DNA of 64,000 bases from Phalacrocorax aristotelis (GCF_949628215.1 NC_134282.1:18518723-18582722); one strand, 5' to 3'; shown: positions 32,111 through 45,426, counted from the first letter of the stretch. Numbers and translations are program-made. The notes: a model not told the origin generated them from the sequence alone.

Positions 32111-35100
32111 GCAGCACCTAGCTAAGTTACACTGTGCAGCCCCTATTAATTTCCAGTGTGTCCCTGTTCTGGTCCTGTAAAGAGGGATTTCTAAAGAGAG
32201 GAACTAACCAAAAGGGGCAGGAAAAAAAAAGTCTGTGGACAGTTTTGCTCCCTCCCAGCCAGTCTCATTGCTGCTTAACCTTGAGGAAGCTGCTGTAGTA
32301 AATCAGATCTTGGGAGAACTTCTGTAGCAAGTGTCTGAATCCCAGGGTTGAAGTGTGGCTACCAAAGCCAGGCTGGGAGTGAGGAAGCCATCAACACAGG
32401 TCTTTTTGTTCCCAAAGGGAGCACAGAAAGGTTTCTAGGCCAGGAACTGCTTTACATGGAAGTCTTCAGCCTTTCCACTACCCCTGTCTATTTTAAACTG
32501 GGGTGAAATTCACACTACCTCGCTCTGTGAAGACGAGATCCAGTGCTGGGCTGTTTACTTAACTGTCTGTTTACTGCCCTTACTAAGCCCTTTAATCTCT
32601 CACAGATTTAAAGCACTGTTCTGCATCTCTGAGGCATCAATACAATAAGGAGGAAGCAGACGGCTCTTTCAAGCCTTCCTTCTTGCAGGTGGTTAAGGAC
32701 CTACTAGAAACTGTTCCTTCTGAATGTGATGTGACCTCCCAGAGCTGCTTGTGAGTTGTTTCCCCCACTGATACCTTCAAAGGGTAACACATTTGCTTTT
32801 CCTTGGATGCTAGCAACAGAGGGCTGCCTGGGAGAAGAGCCTGTTTAGCATCATGGCAGGCTGGTGGCCCAGGATCCACTGGCAGGGGTCACAGCAGCAT
32901 CCCCTTGCTGAAGCAATGGACTTGACTAGTCTTTCTGAATTTTAAACACTTTCAGGTTGTATTTTCCTGCCTTTTTTTTTTTGTACATTGTTGTGATTCT
33001 GAAGCATTTCAACCTTTGTTTTGTGTTTTTTATTTGTTACAGACTAACTTCAGGTGATGTGCACCTAGTTTGGCAAGGTGTGGGTTTTTTTTTTAAGGGG
33101 GGGATGGGGTTGGCATTGAAACAGCAATTCACAAAAAAGCACATTTTAGAAAAAGAAAATTAAAAATGCTGATTTAATGTCAGAGTCTGGAGTCCTGGCT
33201 TTGAGGCTGCTTTAGGCTTGTAGTGCAACAGCACTTGTTCACTTGAGCATTTACTTGGTTCTTGATGTTATGTTGTCAGAAGGTCTGACTAATCTCCCTG
33301 ATGCATCCAGGAGGCAGGGAAGTGCACTTTCCATTTTGTCAGTAGTTCATCTTTGTCCAAATTTGCGCAGAAGGATTTGTGGCAAAGCCAGTAGCTGAGC
33401 CCAAAGTCCTGAGCCTAAACACCTTTGATGCCTGATTGTGGAAGGTTTGTAGCTGTGCTCTGTCTTAGGCCAATCAATTCCTTCATCTGGGTCTAGCAGA
33501 GTACTGCTTTGTAGTTTGGTCCCTGCATTTCACTCCGTGCTGTAGAGGGAAGGGCTTTCTGTGAGCAGGCAGGGGAGCTGTTCAAATGGAGGACTGTGAC
33601 AATGCTCCAGTCCTGCAGCCAGCTGTCACCTGCACTCACTTGTGCAATGCATGTGCCTTCCTCTTATTGCTACCAAAATTCTTTGCCATCTGCGTCACGG
33701 GACTTGCCATTTTCAGTCATGGGACTTGTACACCTGCGGAAGTAAATTCCTCTCCTTCTCTTCTCCTGCAGTGCAGGCACACCAGTGTTTAATCTTGAGA
33801 GGTGGATCTAAATACTTTCCATTCAGTTGCCTCTGGGTCAAGTCCCTTGGTTTCTAATTCTTTGCTAGCTCCCTCTCCAAAAAATCCTCAGTGAAGGATG
33901 TTAAGTGAATAAGCCCAATGTATAAAGCCTTCCCTATATCTCAAGGGAACTGTTTTCTAAAGAGTGGCAGTTACTTGTTTCTGTACTAGCTTCTCCCAGT
34001 GTGTAGCTGACAGCTGCTCAGGAGGTGTAGGTGAACTTTGTGTACCCGAGTGTAATAGATCTGTGTGATGGAGATGGACTGAGTCTGTTTCTGGCTCCCT
34101 ACATAAGTGGCTACAGTGTACTGGTCATCCAGTTCCTCAGTAGATTTGACTGAGGGAGGTTCTGTGGCCCTTGCTAGCTGTTTTCTTTCCTTCCCATTTT
34201 TAATATCAGTCCAGCAAAGAGGCAGGTGGAATACAAATGCCTTTGGAAATCATTTTAGCTCCTCAGCAAGCCACAGACTGCTGGGGAAGTAGATGCGAAT
34301 TTGGCAACCTTGGTGTTTATTCCCTGCCAGTTATAGGAGTCACATTAGTTTGCTGGGAAGCTTCTTTAGTGTGTTGGAATTTTTTGAGTTTGTTCTTATG
34401 TTTTTGCTGTTCTCAAAACCTGGCTGGGGGTGAAGATCTTATTTATGCTTTGGTACACATTGCCTTTGATCAGCAAAGAAGCAAGGGAGGAAATAGTGCT
34501 TTGAATAAAGAGCTGTCCCATGCTTGATGGCAAGAAAGGACGGAGAAGGGAATGGAGTATTGGAGGGAACCGAGCTGTTTGCATGCTTGGCTCTCCTGGT
34601 GTGCCAGTGATACGCTTGGTGCTGCAAAAGGAAGGGGGTGTCTTTGCAATGAGCCCAGTCTGAGATGAGTCATTAACAAATGACATGCACAGAGTACCTG
34701 GGGGAGGCAAACAGCTCTGCAGCAGCTGGTTAATGAATCTGGCTTGAAGAAGGGTTAGAAGCTATTCCAGGAATGAAGCAGAAGGCATAGTTGTTAACAG
34801 GGAAGGATGCAGGAGGTGCTGTGCTGTTGGAGAAGGGCAATGGATAAAGACTGCATTGGCTCCCTGTGACTGCAGGGAGGGCAGCAACTTGGAGTGCAGT
34901 TGTGCAAATTAGGGGCTGGTGGGGGCTGAATTGCGGTCAATTTTGAGTGGGGAGTGCCTGGGGAGCTTAACTGCTATGTGGACAAGAGGGAGATGGAAGC
35001 AGAGGTGGATCTGATGCAAACTCCCATGTTTTGCATGTGCCTGCTGGAGGCAACTAACACAGCTTGCCTGAGCACTGCTGGACACTGCTCCCTGATGTGG

Positions 35101-38100
35101 GGAGAGCATCCTGCCCTACTTTGTTTTATGGCAGCAATGTGCTGCTCCAGCTGCAGCTTACTTCAAGATTGCAGTAGGACAGAGTTTGAGCTATTGAACT
35201 TTTGTTTGCCTCCTCCACCCGGAGGGAGACAAAGTAGATGGAGCTGCCTTCCCCCTGCTCCTCAGGGCTTTATTGTCTAGCTTCATGTTCTGCAGCTCCA
35301 CTTGTACTAGTGCTTGTTTAATATGGAATTGAGCACTGAGCTGGAAAATGGAAGAGAGGATCTCGGCTGATTGCAGTGCTGGTAGACTGCCCTAGCCCTA
35401 AAGCTGTGCCTCATGCTAACAAATGTCCCTGGCTCTCCTGCTGTGACTCAGTTGATACCAGCTAACATCAGGCAATTCTGGAACATGATAAAGCAATGCT
35501 GATGTCAATCCTTTTACAGAAAAAAAAAGTTTTGGCTCAAAATCTGTTGTTCTTTTACTTCCCTCCTCACCCTTTCAGATAAGTTCAATTCTAGCTTAGT
35601 CTTCTGTTGAGAGCAAGAGGGCAAAACGGTGATGCTGACAGACCCTCTGCATTCAGATTTGAGACTCATCCTGCAATCAGTCTTGTGCAGATTTCTGAAA
35701 TCCCATGGGTGCCTGTGGAGCTGCGTGCAGGCTTGCAGGCCTCTCTCCATGGATTGGGTACAGGAATAGGACCTGCAGAGCTGCTCTCCAGAGTGAAGCT
35801 GTGGAACGTGAAACTTTTGTTCCCATAGAAGAGAGTGGTGGTAAAAGATGGCCATTCTCCCACCAGCCATGCAAAGTGAATTTTGCTGAACAGCTTTCTG
35901 TTGCTGGAAGAATGGAAAATGATGCAGAACCCTGTGGGTGTCCTTGGTTTTTCTTTCAGTGTTCTGGTCATCCTTTGAGGGGAAAATACATGGGTCCATG
36001 TGCGCAAAAAGGAAGTTGGGGTTATTAACTGGAGGGGGCAGACAGAAGTGAGAGAGCCATGAACTTCGATAGCTGTATTAGAATGTAACAAGTTGCCTGG
36101 GGAAATCAGACTTTTCCTGAACTTTCAGTTCTGTACAGGTTTATATGAGTGCATCTAAGCTGTTCAGAGAGGCCTCTGATTTTGAAAACAAAATCAAGGC
36201 CAGCTCCTGCTGGGGTAAGACAGTCAAAGCTTACACATTCCCAGGCCTGTTGGTGCTGCTGTTACTTCAGTACCTCAGTCTGCTGCAAACTTTGCAGTGC
36301 AGAGAAAGAACGTTGCTCTTTATTGTTCCGAATAGTGGAGAAATGGAGAAATTAAAGAACCTGCCCCACAAGTATATAGACCCAGCTAGCCAGATCTCTG
36401 GCACCTACTCCCATACTGTTGTTTTTTCCCTGCTAAGTCCTTTATGGCCTCTGACCTACTGCAAGGGAACCAAAAAGTGAAACTGTCTAGCTTGTTTTTG
36501 TGTAATCTCAGAGAGAGTAACCCAGGGGCATTAAGAAAGGTAAATTAAAGTTTGAGTGATCTCAGTTCCTACTTGTAGCCTCAACCTTGTATTTTTATTA
36601 TGGAATTTTAACCTGATGGTCCGATTGAATTTCTTGGCAGAATTTTTAGAAATATGTAATTGTTTCACTCTGCTCTGTGGCAAAGGTCGGTGTCTCTCAG
36701 GGACTGTTGACATTTTGCTGGTATTTCATCAAGTTTGGCCCTACCACAGGTCTACCAGAGGTAAGTGATTGAAGCTAGCGAGGTGTACTGTAAGGAGAGT
36801 ACGTATTTACCCCCTAGCCTGGTTGGCTGCACCCTGCTTTGCAGTGGCACTGTGGTGGCAACCCCATTGCTGATTAGTGAACCAGGCAAAGGATTAGGCA
36901 GAGCAGCATTTTGCTCCCTGTCTCTAAATACACAGGCGTGCACACTTCTTCTTCCCACAGCATGTAGGCCTCATGAGATGCCCTGATGTATTTGCAAATT
37001 ACACGAGTGTGATAGCCGTGACCATGGCTTTTTCCTGTCAAGAAGAAAAGGTGTTCCTGTTCCATGCGCTCTGGAAATTTAAGGTAGTAATGGAATGCCA
37101 TAAGGTCACTTAACAGTCCTGAAATGTGTATTTCCCCACAGAGCGCAGAAGAATTTGTGCCAGTAGTCCTTGCTTGGTGTAATTGTAGTAGAAGGTAGGA
37201 CACCCTTACCCAGGTCTAGGTCTCCTATAGAGGCTTGTGAATCTTAGTATCATTAGGGCATTTTTCAAATGCTCAAGCAGACGTGATACCTGTGTTTCCA
37301 GAGGAGCTGATGGTGGTGGGTAAGTGAAGCCTCGCCCCATCAGAGATCGGCCTTTTTGTGAGTGTTTTGAGCTTCTCTGATCATAGGGCTATACCTTTAT
37401 GAAGTTTGGAAGTAGTGCTGTCTAGCTGTCCAGAGTCTTCCTGAAGATGCTGTTTATTTCACCAGCCCTGAGTTGCAGCCTTATGATCAGCTCAGTCCTA
37501 AGGCTGCCTTGCACTGATGCAGTAAGTAACATCTTGGTGTTTCACTGTCACCTTCGCAGCTGTTAGCGCCAGTTCCTACAGGATCACCTGCCAGCTGTGA
37601 TGCTATTCCTTTTACATCAAGACTGTGAGATGACACCTCTCCTTGCTGGCAGACAAGCCAGGTGGGTAGGCATTGCTCCTCGGAGCTGTTCTGCACCTAG
37701 GGAGACTCAGGCTGTCACCTGGTTTAGCATAATGTAAATCAAGGACAAAGACAGTGTTACAAATAAGGGGCGAAGCACGGAGCTGTGTCCTATTCCAGCT
37801 CCTCTGCAGCTGCGTTTCTTGGGACAGCCTCCCTCTTGCATGCTGACTTGGTGACAGGGGTTTGCAAAGTGCTTTGGTCTGGCTGGGCACAGGTTCATTG
37901 CTGATGGAATTGAAGATGTGTGTGTATGGGAGGGGGGAATCTTAAAGCTTTTTAAGCTTTTCTAGAAGTCATCTTCCTCCCATGTACCGTACCTTTGTTT
38001 TCCCCTGATGCAAGCAAGGTGGTCCATCTTGGGAATAGCAGCCTGGGGTATTATGGGTAATACACCAGGTTAATTATGGAGAGGCCAGGAAAGCCAGCCT

Positions 38101-41100
38101 GTGCCGTTTTCAAAATATCAAAGGGATGATACCTAATGATTTTCCTATTAGCTCTTTTCCCAGCCTGCCAGAGTCACTGCAGAAGTGTCATTTACAAAGG
38201 CAGTTTGCAACTCATTACCCTGGATTTTCACTGTAGTTCTGCTCCAGAGCACCTGGGCTTTTGCTGTGTGCCCCAACCTAATGAATTGCCTGATTTGGTT
38301 AGTGCTGCCATCTCTTCTGACAAGGTTAGTTACTGACTGACAAGAAGGGACCTGGATTCAGTTCACTTCTTGTTTTTGACTCACGCTTGTGTCAAGCACA
38401 GGCTTCCCCTGGAAGCTGTCCTGTGATCGTTCCCTTTGTTTTTCTGCATTCTGAGGGAAGCAGCCCATGCTTGGAGAAGTCCTAGAGCAAGTGGCAGGGG
38501 TGTGTGTGCTGCTGCCCCAGCGGTCCCTGCTCAATGCCTCAAGTCCCTTTCCAGCTGGAAAATTCCACTGCTTTCCTGCTCTGGGGCTCTGAGCTTTTCT
38601 TGTTCTTCATTGGTCTGGGATTTGCTGTCACCTAAGCTGGGCTTTGTAACCCTTCAGCAATAATCACCTTGGAAAAGCTGCATTAATGGTACCAGGGAAA
38701 ACCATGCATTGTGGGCTGGAGGTAACAGAACTGATTTCCCACATGTTAGAGGGTGACTGTGTCCCTGTTGTGGGAGGTCCAAGGTCTGCTACGGCCGGTT
38801 TGGGATTTGCAAGGCACTTATACAACAGCACTGGAGAAACCTTTTCTCCTTTTTCACTAGAGAGCAGTGTGCTTTTTCAGGCTGGGGGCCTACAGCTCAT
38901 CTCATGCTAGGAATAGTTCCTGGAGAGGGGAAATCAAGGCTGTTCCTTTGTCATGTCACAAGCACTCCCACCTGGAAGCTGAATGTGGCTGCTGCTCGTT
39001 CAGCTGGTAGAGCAGGAAATGTGTAGGTCCTGTGGGTGCTAGTTTGACCTGAGTGTGGACAGAGGACCTTGGGAGCATGTGTGTACACCTCTGCTAAAAG
39101 CCATTCTCTGAACCCACTGTTGAAACGTCAGATGCCATCTCCGCCCAAGGCTGCAGCCTGCATCCAGGACAGCTCTTGCTGTTCGGTTATGCCATCTCCA
39201 GGCTGGGATGTGGCAAGGGAGTTTTCCAGTGCTGTCACTGGATCCTTTTACTGAATGTTGTGAGGATTTGACCTAGCTGGCCCACAAGGGAGGCAGTGAT
39301 GCAAGATGAATTTTTCTGCTGCACGTGAGGCCTCCTCCCCACTTAATTAGATTCCTGTGGCCCCCATCTTTCCTGCTGGCCATGTTTCCCACTGAGTCCC
39401 TCTCAGGAAGACCCAATTGTGGCCTTGTCAGGTGCTTGCTGTGCTCTAATGAGCTGTTTCAGTTTCCCTTTCTGGCCTGTCCGATGAACCGAGGAAGGTG
39501 CTTGTCAGCGCTCTGAAAACTGATCTCTACTTGCAACACCACCCTGCCCCTCAGACCCACCGGTCTGGCTGTGCCGGGTGGGTGCAAAGGTTGAGTGGAT
39601 CCAAGTGCTCCTTCACCCCCAAGTGCTGCCTTCTCTCTTGCACATCAGCTCACACCCCCACGTGGGCACGATGTTCCTGTCCTGCAGGTGGGAAATCAGC
39701 ATGCAGAGGGACAGGGTGATCTATCCCTGGTTAGAGCAGAAGCAGCAAAGTGAGGACCCAAGCTGTTATCCCCTCCCTGTGCGCAGGGAGCTCTCGGTCT
39801 GATCGCTGTCCTTCTGCCAAACTGGTGTCCTTTTGCAGTGCAGCTTTGTCCTTTTCCTGGGTCTTGCTCTTTTCCAGGAAGCCCAGTGGATGGAAGAAGC
39901 CTGTGCTGTGGGCCTGCGCTTTTCCCCTTGGACCACACTGCGGAGGAGAAGCAGGAATCCAGACCGTACGCAACCCTAGACTGTGATCTCTGGGATCTCC
40001 CCACCTGAGCTCGGGTTGTGCCTCACAGAAGTTGTCAAATTTTGGGGACTGAATTCCTGAGACCAAGTTCCCTCTGCTCTGTTGAGGAGAGGCCCTCTGT
40101 CACCAAGCAGATGGTTTTATGACAGCTCTGGCTTTGCAGGAAAAAGCCAAAGTTGGAAGGGGAGTTGGCCCCACCTTGGTCCCAGCCTGGCATTCGGTTA
40201 TGGTCATTGCTCTGGCTTCATGCTTGAGGACCAGGGACCTGAGGGGGACCCACAGTACCATCTTCTTATGCCACCATTCAGACCTGGTGTGCAAGGTCTG
40301 CACGGCAAGTGATTCCTTACTGTCCCTTAGGTTTGCTGGGTGGCAGTGGGCAGTCCCCTCTGATGGACATCTCTTTAGGGGCTCCTGGCACAGCCCCTCC
40401 TTCCCTCTAAAGGTGTGCAGAGCCAGTAGAGTGACTTTGGTGGGTGTGGTATTTGCCTTACAGAGCCCTGACAGTGGGTTGTCATTACCTACAGACATCT
40501 CTGGAGGGCTCTAGCTGACTCTGAGGCAGGACACCGAGCTGCCAGCCACCTGTCCTCCCTCCCTCCCTTCCCAGCCCGGCCTCCCAGGGTTTTGATTTTG
40601 TTCCCCATAGGCAATGCCTTACGTGGTCTGTCAGCTGCTGCTCCCCATCCAGCTGGGCTCTGGGCACCATGAGGTGGGTACCTCTCTCGGATGGAAGGCT
40701 TCGCTCCTATGAGCCTAGAAATGTCACGTGCATTCTCCTAACCTGATGATTGAGCTGTCGAGTGTCTGGATGAATCCTCTTGTTCGGTAAACATAATGTT
40801 CTCTAATAGTTGGGGAGAATCTGGCTGGAGGTTTCTATGGTTTCCTGGTGGTTGCTAAGGAAAAGGATCTCTGCCTCTAGGTCTTGGTGACTTTCTTTTT
40901 GCCTTGTCCTAGGCACCAGAGCCCAGCAGAACATAATGCTCGTTGTTTCCTAGCCCACTACAATGGTGAGGGCATAATTTGTGACTCCCATCACGGCTGG
41001 GCTTGGTGCCTGCCACTCTTTTTTTTTTTTTTTTTTTTCTAAGGCCTCTTTGAAGAACAAGACCAAAGAGCCTTCATGCAGGAGTCTGCGTGTTTGCTGT

Positions 41101-41489
41101 GCTCCCCGCCCCCTCACTTGCTGTTTCCTTTAGAGCTCCGAGTCATTTTAACAATTTATTTCATGCACTTTACATAGCAAGAAGCTGTAGCAACAGCTGT
41201 GTCCGTGAATCCTTACCGGGCAGCCCTCAGTGTATTTTTGTCTGTCTGTGTATTGTCCCAGGCACAGTTAAATAAATCTCTGCTGGAGGAAGGGACTTTA
41301 CAGCTTAGCAGCGAAGGCTGGGTGAATGGGAATATGAACGAGATACCTACTGAGCTGCTGGATCCTAGAATAGCAGTGCCTCCGGCATAAAGCTCTGTTC
41401 CCACTGGTGCAGCCGGGGGCCAGATCCAGCGTGGTCCCTTTGTTGCTGTCAGCAGGGACTGCATCTCCGTACACTGCCCAGTAATATAG
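32111..41489. other. Region between COPS7B and the NPPC position
   Basis: About 9 kb with no recognised gene. It may hold a long alternative COPS7B 3' UTR in its first part. Open frames of 100-160 codons (for example 35514-35999 minus, 36145-36480 plus, 40100-40498 minus) have no recognised domain and overlap other frames on both strands, so I treat them as chance. A poly-T tract lies at 41019-41038. A stretch at 41264-41390 looks slightly exon-like and is listed in the findings. Confidence 0.55.
41019..41038 (+). repeat. Poly-T tract
   Basis: An uninterrupted run of about 20 T on the plus strand. It could be the poly-A tail of a decayed minus-strand retroposon, but no body of such an element is recognisable next to it. 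Confidence 0.85.
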
Positions 41490-42351
41490 CTTTATTTACA
41501 GGATGGAGTTTGGATCCAAACCTGCAGACTGGAAGTGGTTAAAACGCATCTAGGCCTGACAGTCCAGATCTAGGCTGTTGTACACGATGGGCTTATTTCC
41601 ACAGGTGCCATTCAGGATCTGGGCGATAGATGAGTTGCTGGAGGCTGCATGCCCTCACCGGGAGTTCAGCTGGGTTCTGCAGAGCCTTGCAGCTGCACGC
41701 AGTGCTGGGCAGGATTTGGTCTGTCAGAGCGTCGCAGGATTGGGCTCAAGTTTAGTTTTGCATACGGATCAAAGCTTAAAGTATCAGCTGGCCTTTCTCT
41801 TGCTCATAACTTTTCTAAAACATCTGAACAATCTCTTCTTTAACTGTTAAAATCAATCTGACATATAAATCATATGTGAATTTGATAAATAAAGACAGGT
41901 TACACAATGCCGCATGGAATGATTTTTTTTTAAAGTTTTTCAACTACTTAGGACAAAAAATGTTACAATGCTTGACTTTTCATTTAGTTACATAAATAAT
42001 TTTTTATAAATATCTCTTTATAAACAATATATAAATAGCTTTACAACATAAATACATTTATGCATGACATGAATTTACAAACAGCAATGTTATACAGCTG
42101 GCTTCATCAGTCTCTTGGAAAAGCACTGTCCCTTGTCTCGGTGAGTGTTTGTATATATAATATATATAAGATAGAGAGCACTTTTTTAAAAAATAACAAA
42201 ACCAAAACAGCTGGTGCCGTGACTCCTCGTACCAAAAAGAAAAACACAGCCACATCTTTTGTCCATTCTGGGGGGGGGGTGTCTCTGCTCTTCTAGGCGT
42301 TGCCTGGGGGATGGCCCTGCCTGGCCATGGTAGGACTATGGATTCAAAGCC
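41490..42351 (-). other. NPPC: Probable last exon (3' UTR) of NPPC
   Basis: Reading the minus strand, a strong acceptor (ttcttgttcctcacag) opens an exon at 42351. What follows is non-coding and becomes very AU-rich from about 42240 to 41900, with many ATTTA and TTTATA motifs (such as ttatttatgt, gatatttataaa) typical of an unstable mRNA's 3' UTR. The next canonical AATAAA on this strand is at 41496-41491. In mammals NPPC lies here, on the opposite strand to COPS7B and DIS3L2, and I recall its last exon as untranslated. C-type natriuretic peptide is a secreted hormone that signals through the guanylyl cyclase NPR2 in growth plate and endothelium. No CNP coding sequence is visible, so the gene name is an inference from position and exon shape. 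Confidence 0.42.
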
Positions 42352-42633
42352 CTGTGAGGAACAAGAACAAAGTGCCTGTTAGTATTTGCCATACAACACC
42401 CTTACCCCTCCCAAGCTGAAACCCCTGCGAGAATAATCCTGGCACGGGCCAGGGGATGCTGAAGTCAACAGAAAACCTCTCTGAGCTTTTTGTTCATGCT
42501 AAAGCAAGGAGGAAGCTTACCCTTTGCTTTCTGGTATTTGGTATTTAGGGGAGAGGCTGAGGGAAGTGTGCTACTCCTCCTAGTCCTAGGTCCAGCAGAA
42601 ATCTTTTCCCTGATGACAAGAGAGAGGATGGGT

Positions 42634-42833
42634 NNNNNNNNNNNNNNNNNNNNNNNNNNNNNNNNNNNNNNNNNNNNNNNNNNNNNNNNNNNNNNNNNNN
42701 NNNNNNNNNNNNNNNNNNNNNNNNNNNNNNNNNNNNNNNNNNNNNNNNNNNNNNNNNNNNNNNNNNNNNNNNNNNNNNNNNNNNNNNNNNNNNNNNNNNN
42801 NNNNNNNNNNNNNNNNNNNNNNNNNNNNNNNNN
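42634..42833. other. Assembly gap (200 N)
   Basis: Exactly 200 N, which looks like a placeholder and may not be the true length. The right flank is very GC-rich (gacacggggggatgcggggg), the kind of sequence that short-read assemblies drop. All frames crossing it are meaningless. It sits where the NPPC coding exon would be expected. Confidence 0.95.
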
Positions 42834-44463
42834 GCTGGGGACACGGGGGGATGCGGGGGGCAGTGGCACTGCTTGAGGGCACCTAGGTGGGTCCTGTGGC
42901 TTGGAGGGGGTGACCTGCTCCCTCCACTCTCCTGGGGGGGCTGGGTGGTGTCCCTGGCCCTGGAGATGGGGCTTTTCACACACCCTGGGGATGTCCTCTG
43001 AGGGCACAGTCAGTGTCACAGGGTCCATGCTGGGGTCAGGACCCCGAGGGCTGACCCACTGCAGGGCTGTGCAGCCTGCCCCCCTCCAACCTGCTTCTGG
43101 AGCTGGAGGGTATGGGAGAAGGGTGTGATCACAAGATTAAGCGCAGTGGCTCGCAGGGGCTCTGGGGACACAGTGGGGTCTCCCCCCTGCCCTCACCCTT
43201 CTCCTTCAGCAGCCAGGAGGGCAGGATTTGTACTGCTGCTGCTGGGGCTCCGATTGGTTTTTGCCAATGGAGGTGGACAACATCTCTGGCACCTTGGCTG
43301 GGGGGCGATGCTCTTACTGGGATCAAGCCAGAGGAAAGACACCCCCTTTTGCAGAACCATGCAGGGCTGGATTGCACCAGGCTGGATTTGCACCCCAAAT
43401 CCCTTCGCCGGGACCAGGGAAATGCTCTCTGCTCTTCCCCCTCTCCCCGGGGTCAGCTCCAGGCTGGTCCCTTCCTCCTGCTCCTTTTCTTGGAGTTTCT
43501 GGGCTCTGCTGCTCACCAAATCCCTGGGGAGCTGCCCCTGATGGGGTGCTGTGGCTCTTTGGGGATCTGTGGTTTCCCTGCTTGGGAGCAGGGAGACGTT
43601 TCTTTCTCCACAGCCCAGGCTACTGGGCATAGGACACTTCAGAGGAGATTGGCTTTTCAGCTCCATGTGAATGGGAGCTGGAAGGAGAAGGTCTCGGTGG
43701 TTTTTCCATTGTGCCTGCCAGGTGGAGGCAACTTGGACTTTTTGGAGTGTAAAGTTGTGCTTGGGCATTTGTCTGCGTGCAGGCAGAGCGAGGCAACGGA
43801 GTCAGGCTTAGAGCCGACCACAGGTGCCAGGGAGCCGTGGGTGCAGGCGAGGAGCACAGAGAAGCCCCGTCTCTCAGGGTTCAGCTCTTGTTCCCCCTGA
43901 AGCGTGCCAAGATGTGACATGCAGCCTCTCCGAGGTGCAAGGAGGGGGGCTCTGCAGCACTACCCCTTTCGGCAGGGCTTGTGCATGGGAAAAGGGAGCA
44001 GCAGGAAGTTGAGCCCTGGGTCTCTGCAACCCGAGGCTGTTGGGTTGCCCGATGTCACCAGCGGCATGGCAGCCAACATGGGGTCCTGCCATCACCATCC
44101 TGGTTGTGCTGGCTGATGCTGGGGGCAGCCCTGCCCTGCTGCTTCTCCCCGGGGGGGCCTGGGATGGGGAAGCAGACAGGGGTGGGGATGGCTGGTGGGA
44201 AATGTCACAGCATGGGGAAGAAAGGCTGCCTTGCTTGCCACCAGCCCCACCCCCCGCCGCGGGATGTGGGGTCAGGAGCCACATCAGAGCTTCTCCACCA
44301 GCCCCTCACCCCAGAATGTTAGAGGGTTGCCACAAATGCCACAACACTGTCAGGTCTCAGCCAGCGCCTGCCTGCAGGAGGCTTGTCCAGTGCCCTCAGC
44401 TTTCACCAGTGTGGTTTTCATTAGCTTGTTTTCTTTGTCACACTGTGCAGCGCCTGGGGTTTC

Positions 44464-44496
44464 GGGGCGGGGGGGGGGGGGGCTGTGCTTTATAAA
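44464..44496. repeat. Poly-G tract beside a TATAAA
   Basis: GGGGC followed by 14 G in a row (44469-44482), then TATAAA on the plus strand at 44491-44496; the minus strand also reads TATAAA at 44494-44489. It may be a simple repeat or part of a GC-box/TATA promoter. The direction cannot be decided. Confidence 0.5.
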
Positions 44497-45426
44497 TCCA
44501 ATTAGTCTTGTTATTCAAATTACTCTGCCTTTTCTGCTGAAAGTTGCTGGAGCCAGAGCCTCACACACAAAGCTTTCCTTTAACTCAAACCAGATCAGAT
44601 CTACCGGGGTGGCAAAAGCTTAGAGGGGGGAGAAGAGGTGGGCAGGAAGGGGTTAAGAGCATGAAACCCTTTTCCTTCCTGGGATGGGTGCCTGGAAGTT
44701 TTTAACTCTTAAAGGGATGTGCCTTCATTAGCCCACAGCCCTGTGGGATGCTTGCCTGGGCTGAGAACTGGCAGACTTAGTGCATATGCAGAAGCTGAGA
44801 GTGTGGGGCAGAGGGGGCTGCGCTCGCTGGGGGCTTCTCCTGGGGAGATGGATATCAAAGGGGATCCTGCAGGGCTGGACAAGGAGGGATGGAGACCCAC
44901 ACAGTGGGCTGGAGTGTGTGACACCCCTCCCCATTGCACCCATGGGCCCAAAGAGAGCTAGGGGGAGAGAGGGGCAACAGGGCTTGCATCCCCTGAGGAA
45001 TAGCAGCGTTGAACCAGGGGTTATGGGGAGATGGGCTGTGGTGTGTTTTGTGAGGGGGTGGCTCAGGGTGACCTAAGAAGGGCATGAAAATCCATATTTG
45101 ACTGCTCTTCATGTTACATAACGTCCCCAGCACCCTTTCCCACGTGACAACAGACTAAAGGCTGTTCAGAGGTGTCCGTATGGTGGCAGCGGTGCTGCCT
45201 CTGTCCAGCCTGGATTTGAACCTCTCACCCCTTTGGGTCCTGCTGGGCATCACCCAAAACCGGGACATATCCTGCCCTCCAGAAAGTCCTGCTCCTGGGG
45301 TGAGGTGGGAAGCTGCATGTTCTGGAAACTGCCCAAAAGCAGAGAGCATCACTGCTGTAGGTCTAAAAATGGGGAGATACTGCCAGTCTTACCAAAGTGG
45401 GGGAGACCCATGAGAAGGAGGGCTCA

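Noticed and set aside
36145-36480. 111-codon plus-strand frame with a leucine-rich hydrophobic segment
   Set aside because: Single unsupported frame with no matching splice sites or homolog I recognise; the hydrophobic run alone is not evidence.
42465-43028. Open frames of 98-187 codons spanning the N run
   Set aside because: Much of their length is unknown sequence, so the frame continuity is meaningless.
43112-43900. 262-codon plus-strand frame, with a short hydrophobic stretch (GFVLLLLGLRLVFANG) in an overlapping frame
   Set aside because: The stretch resembles a signal peptide, but it is on the wrong strand for NPPC, has no matching splice layout, and overlaps several other long frames in GC-rich DNA.
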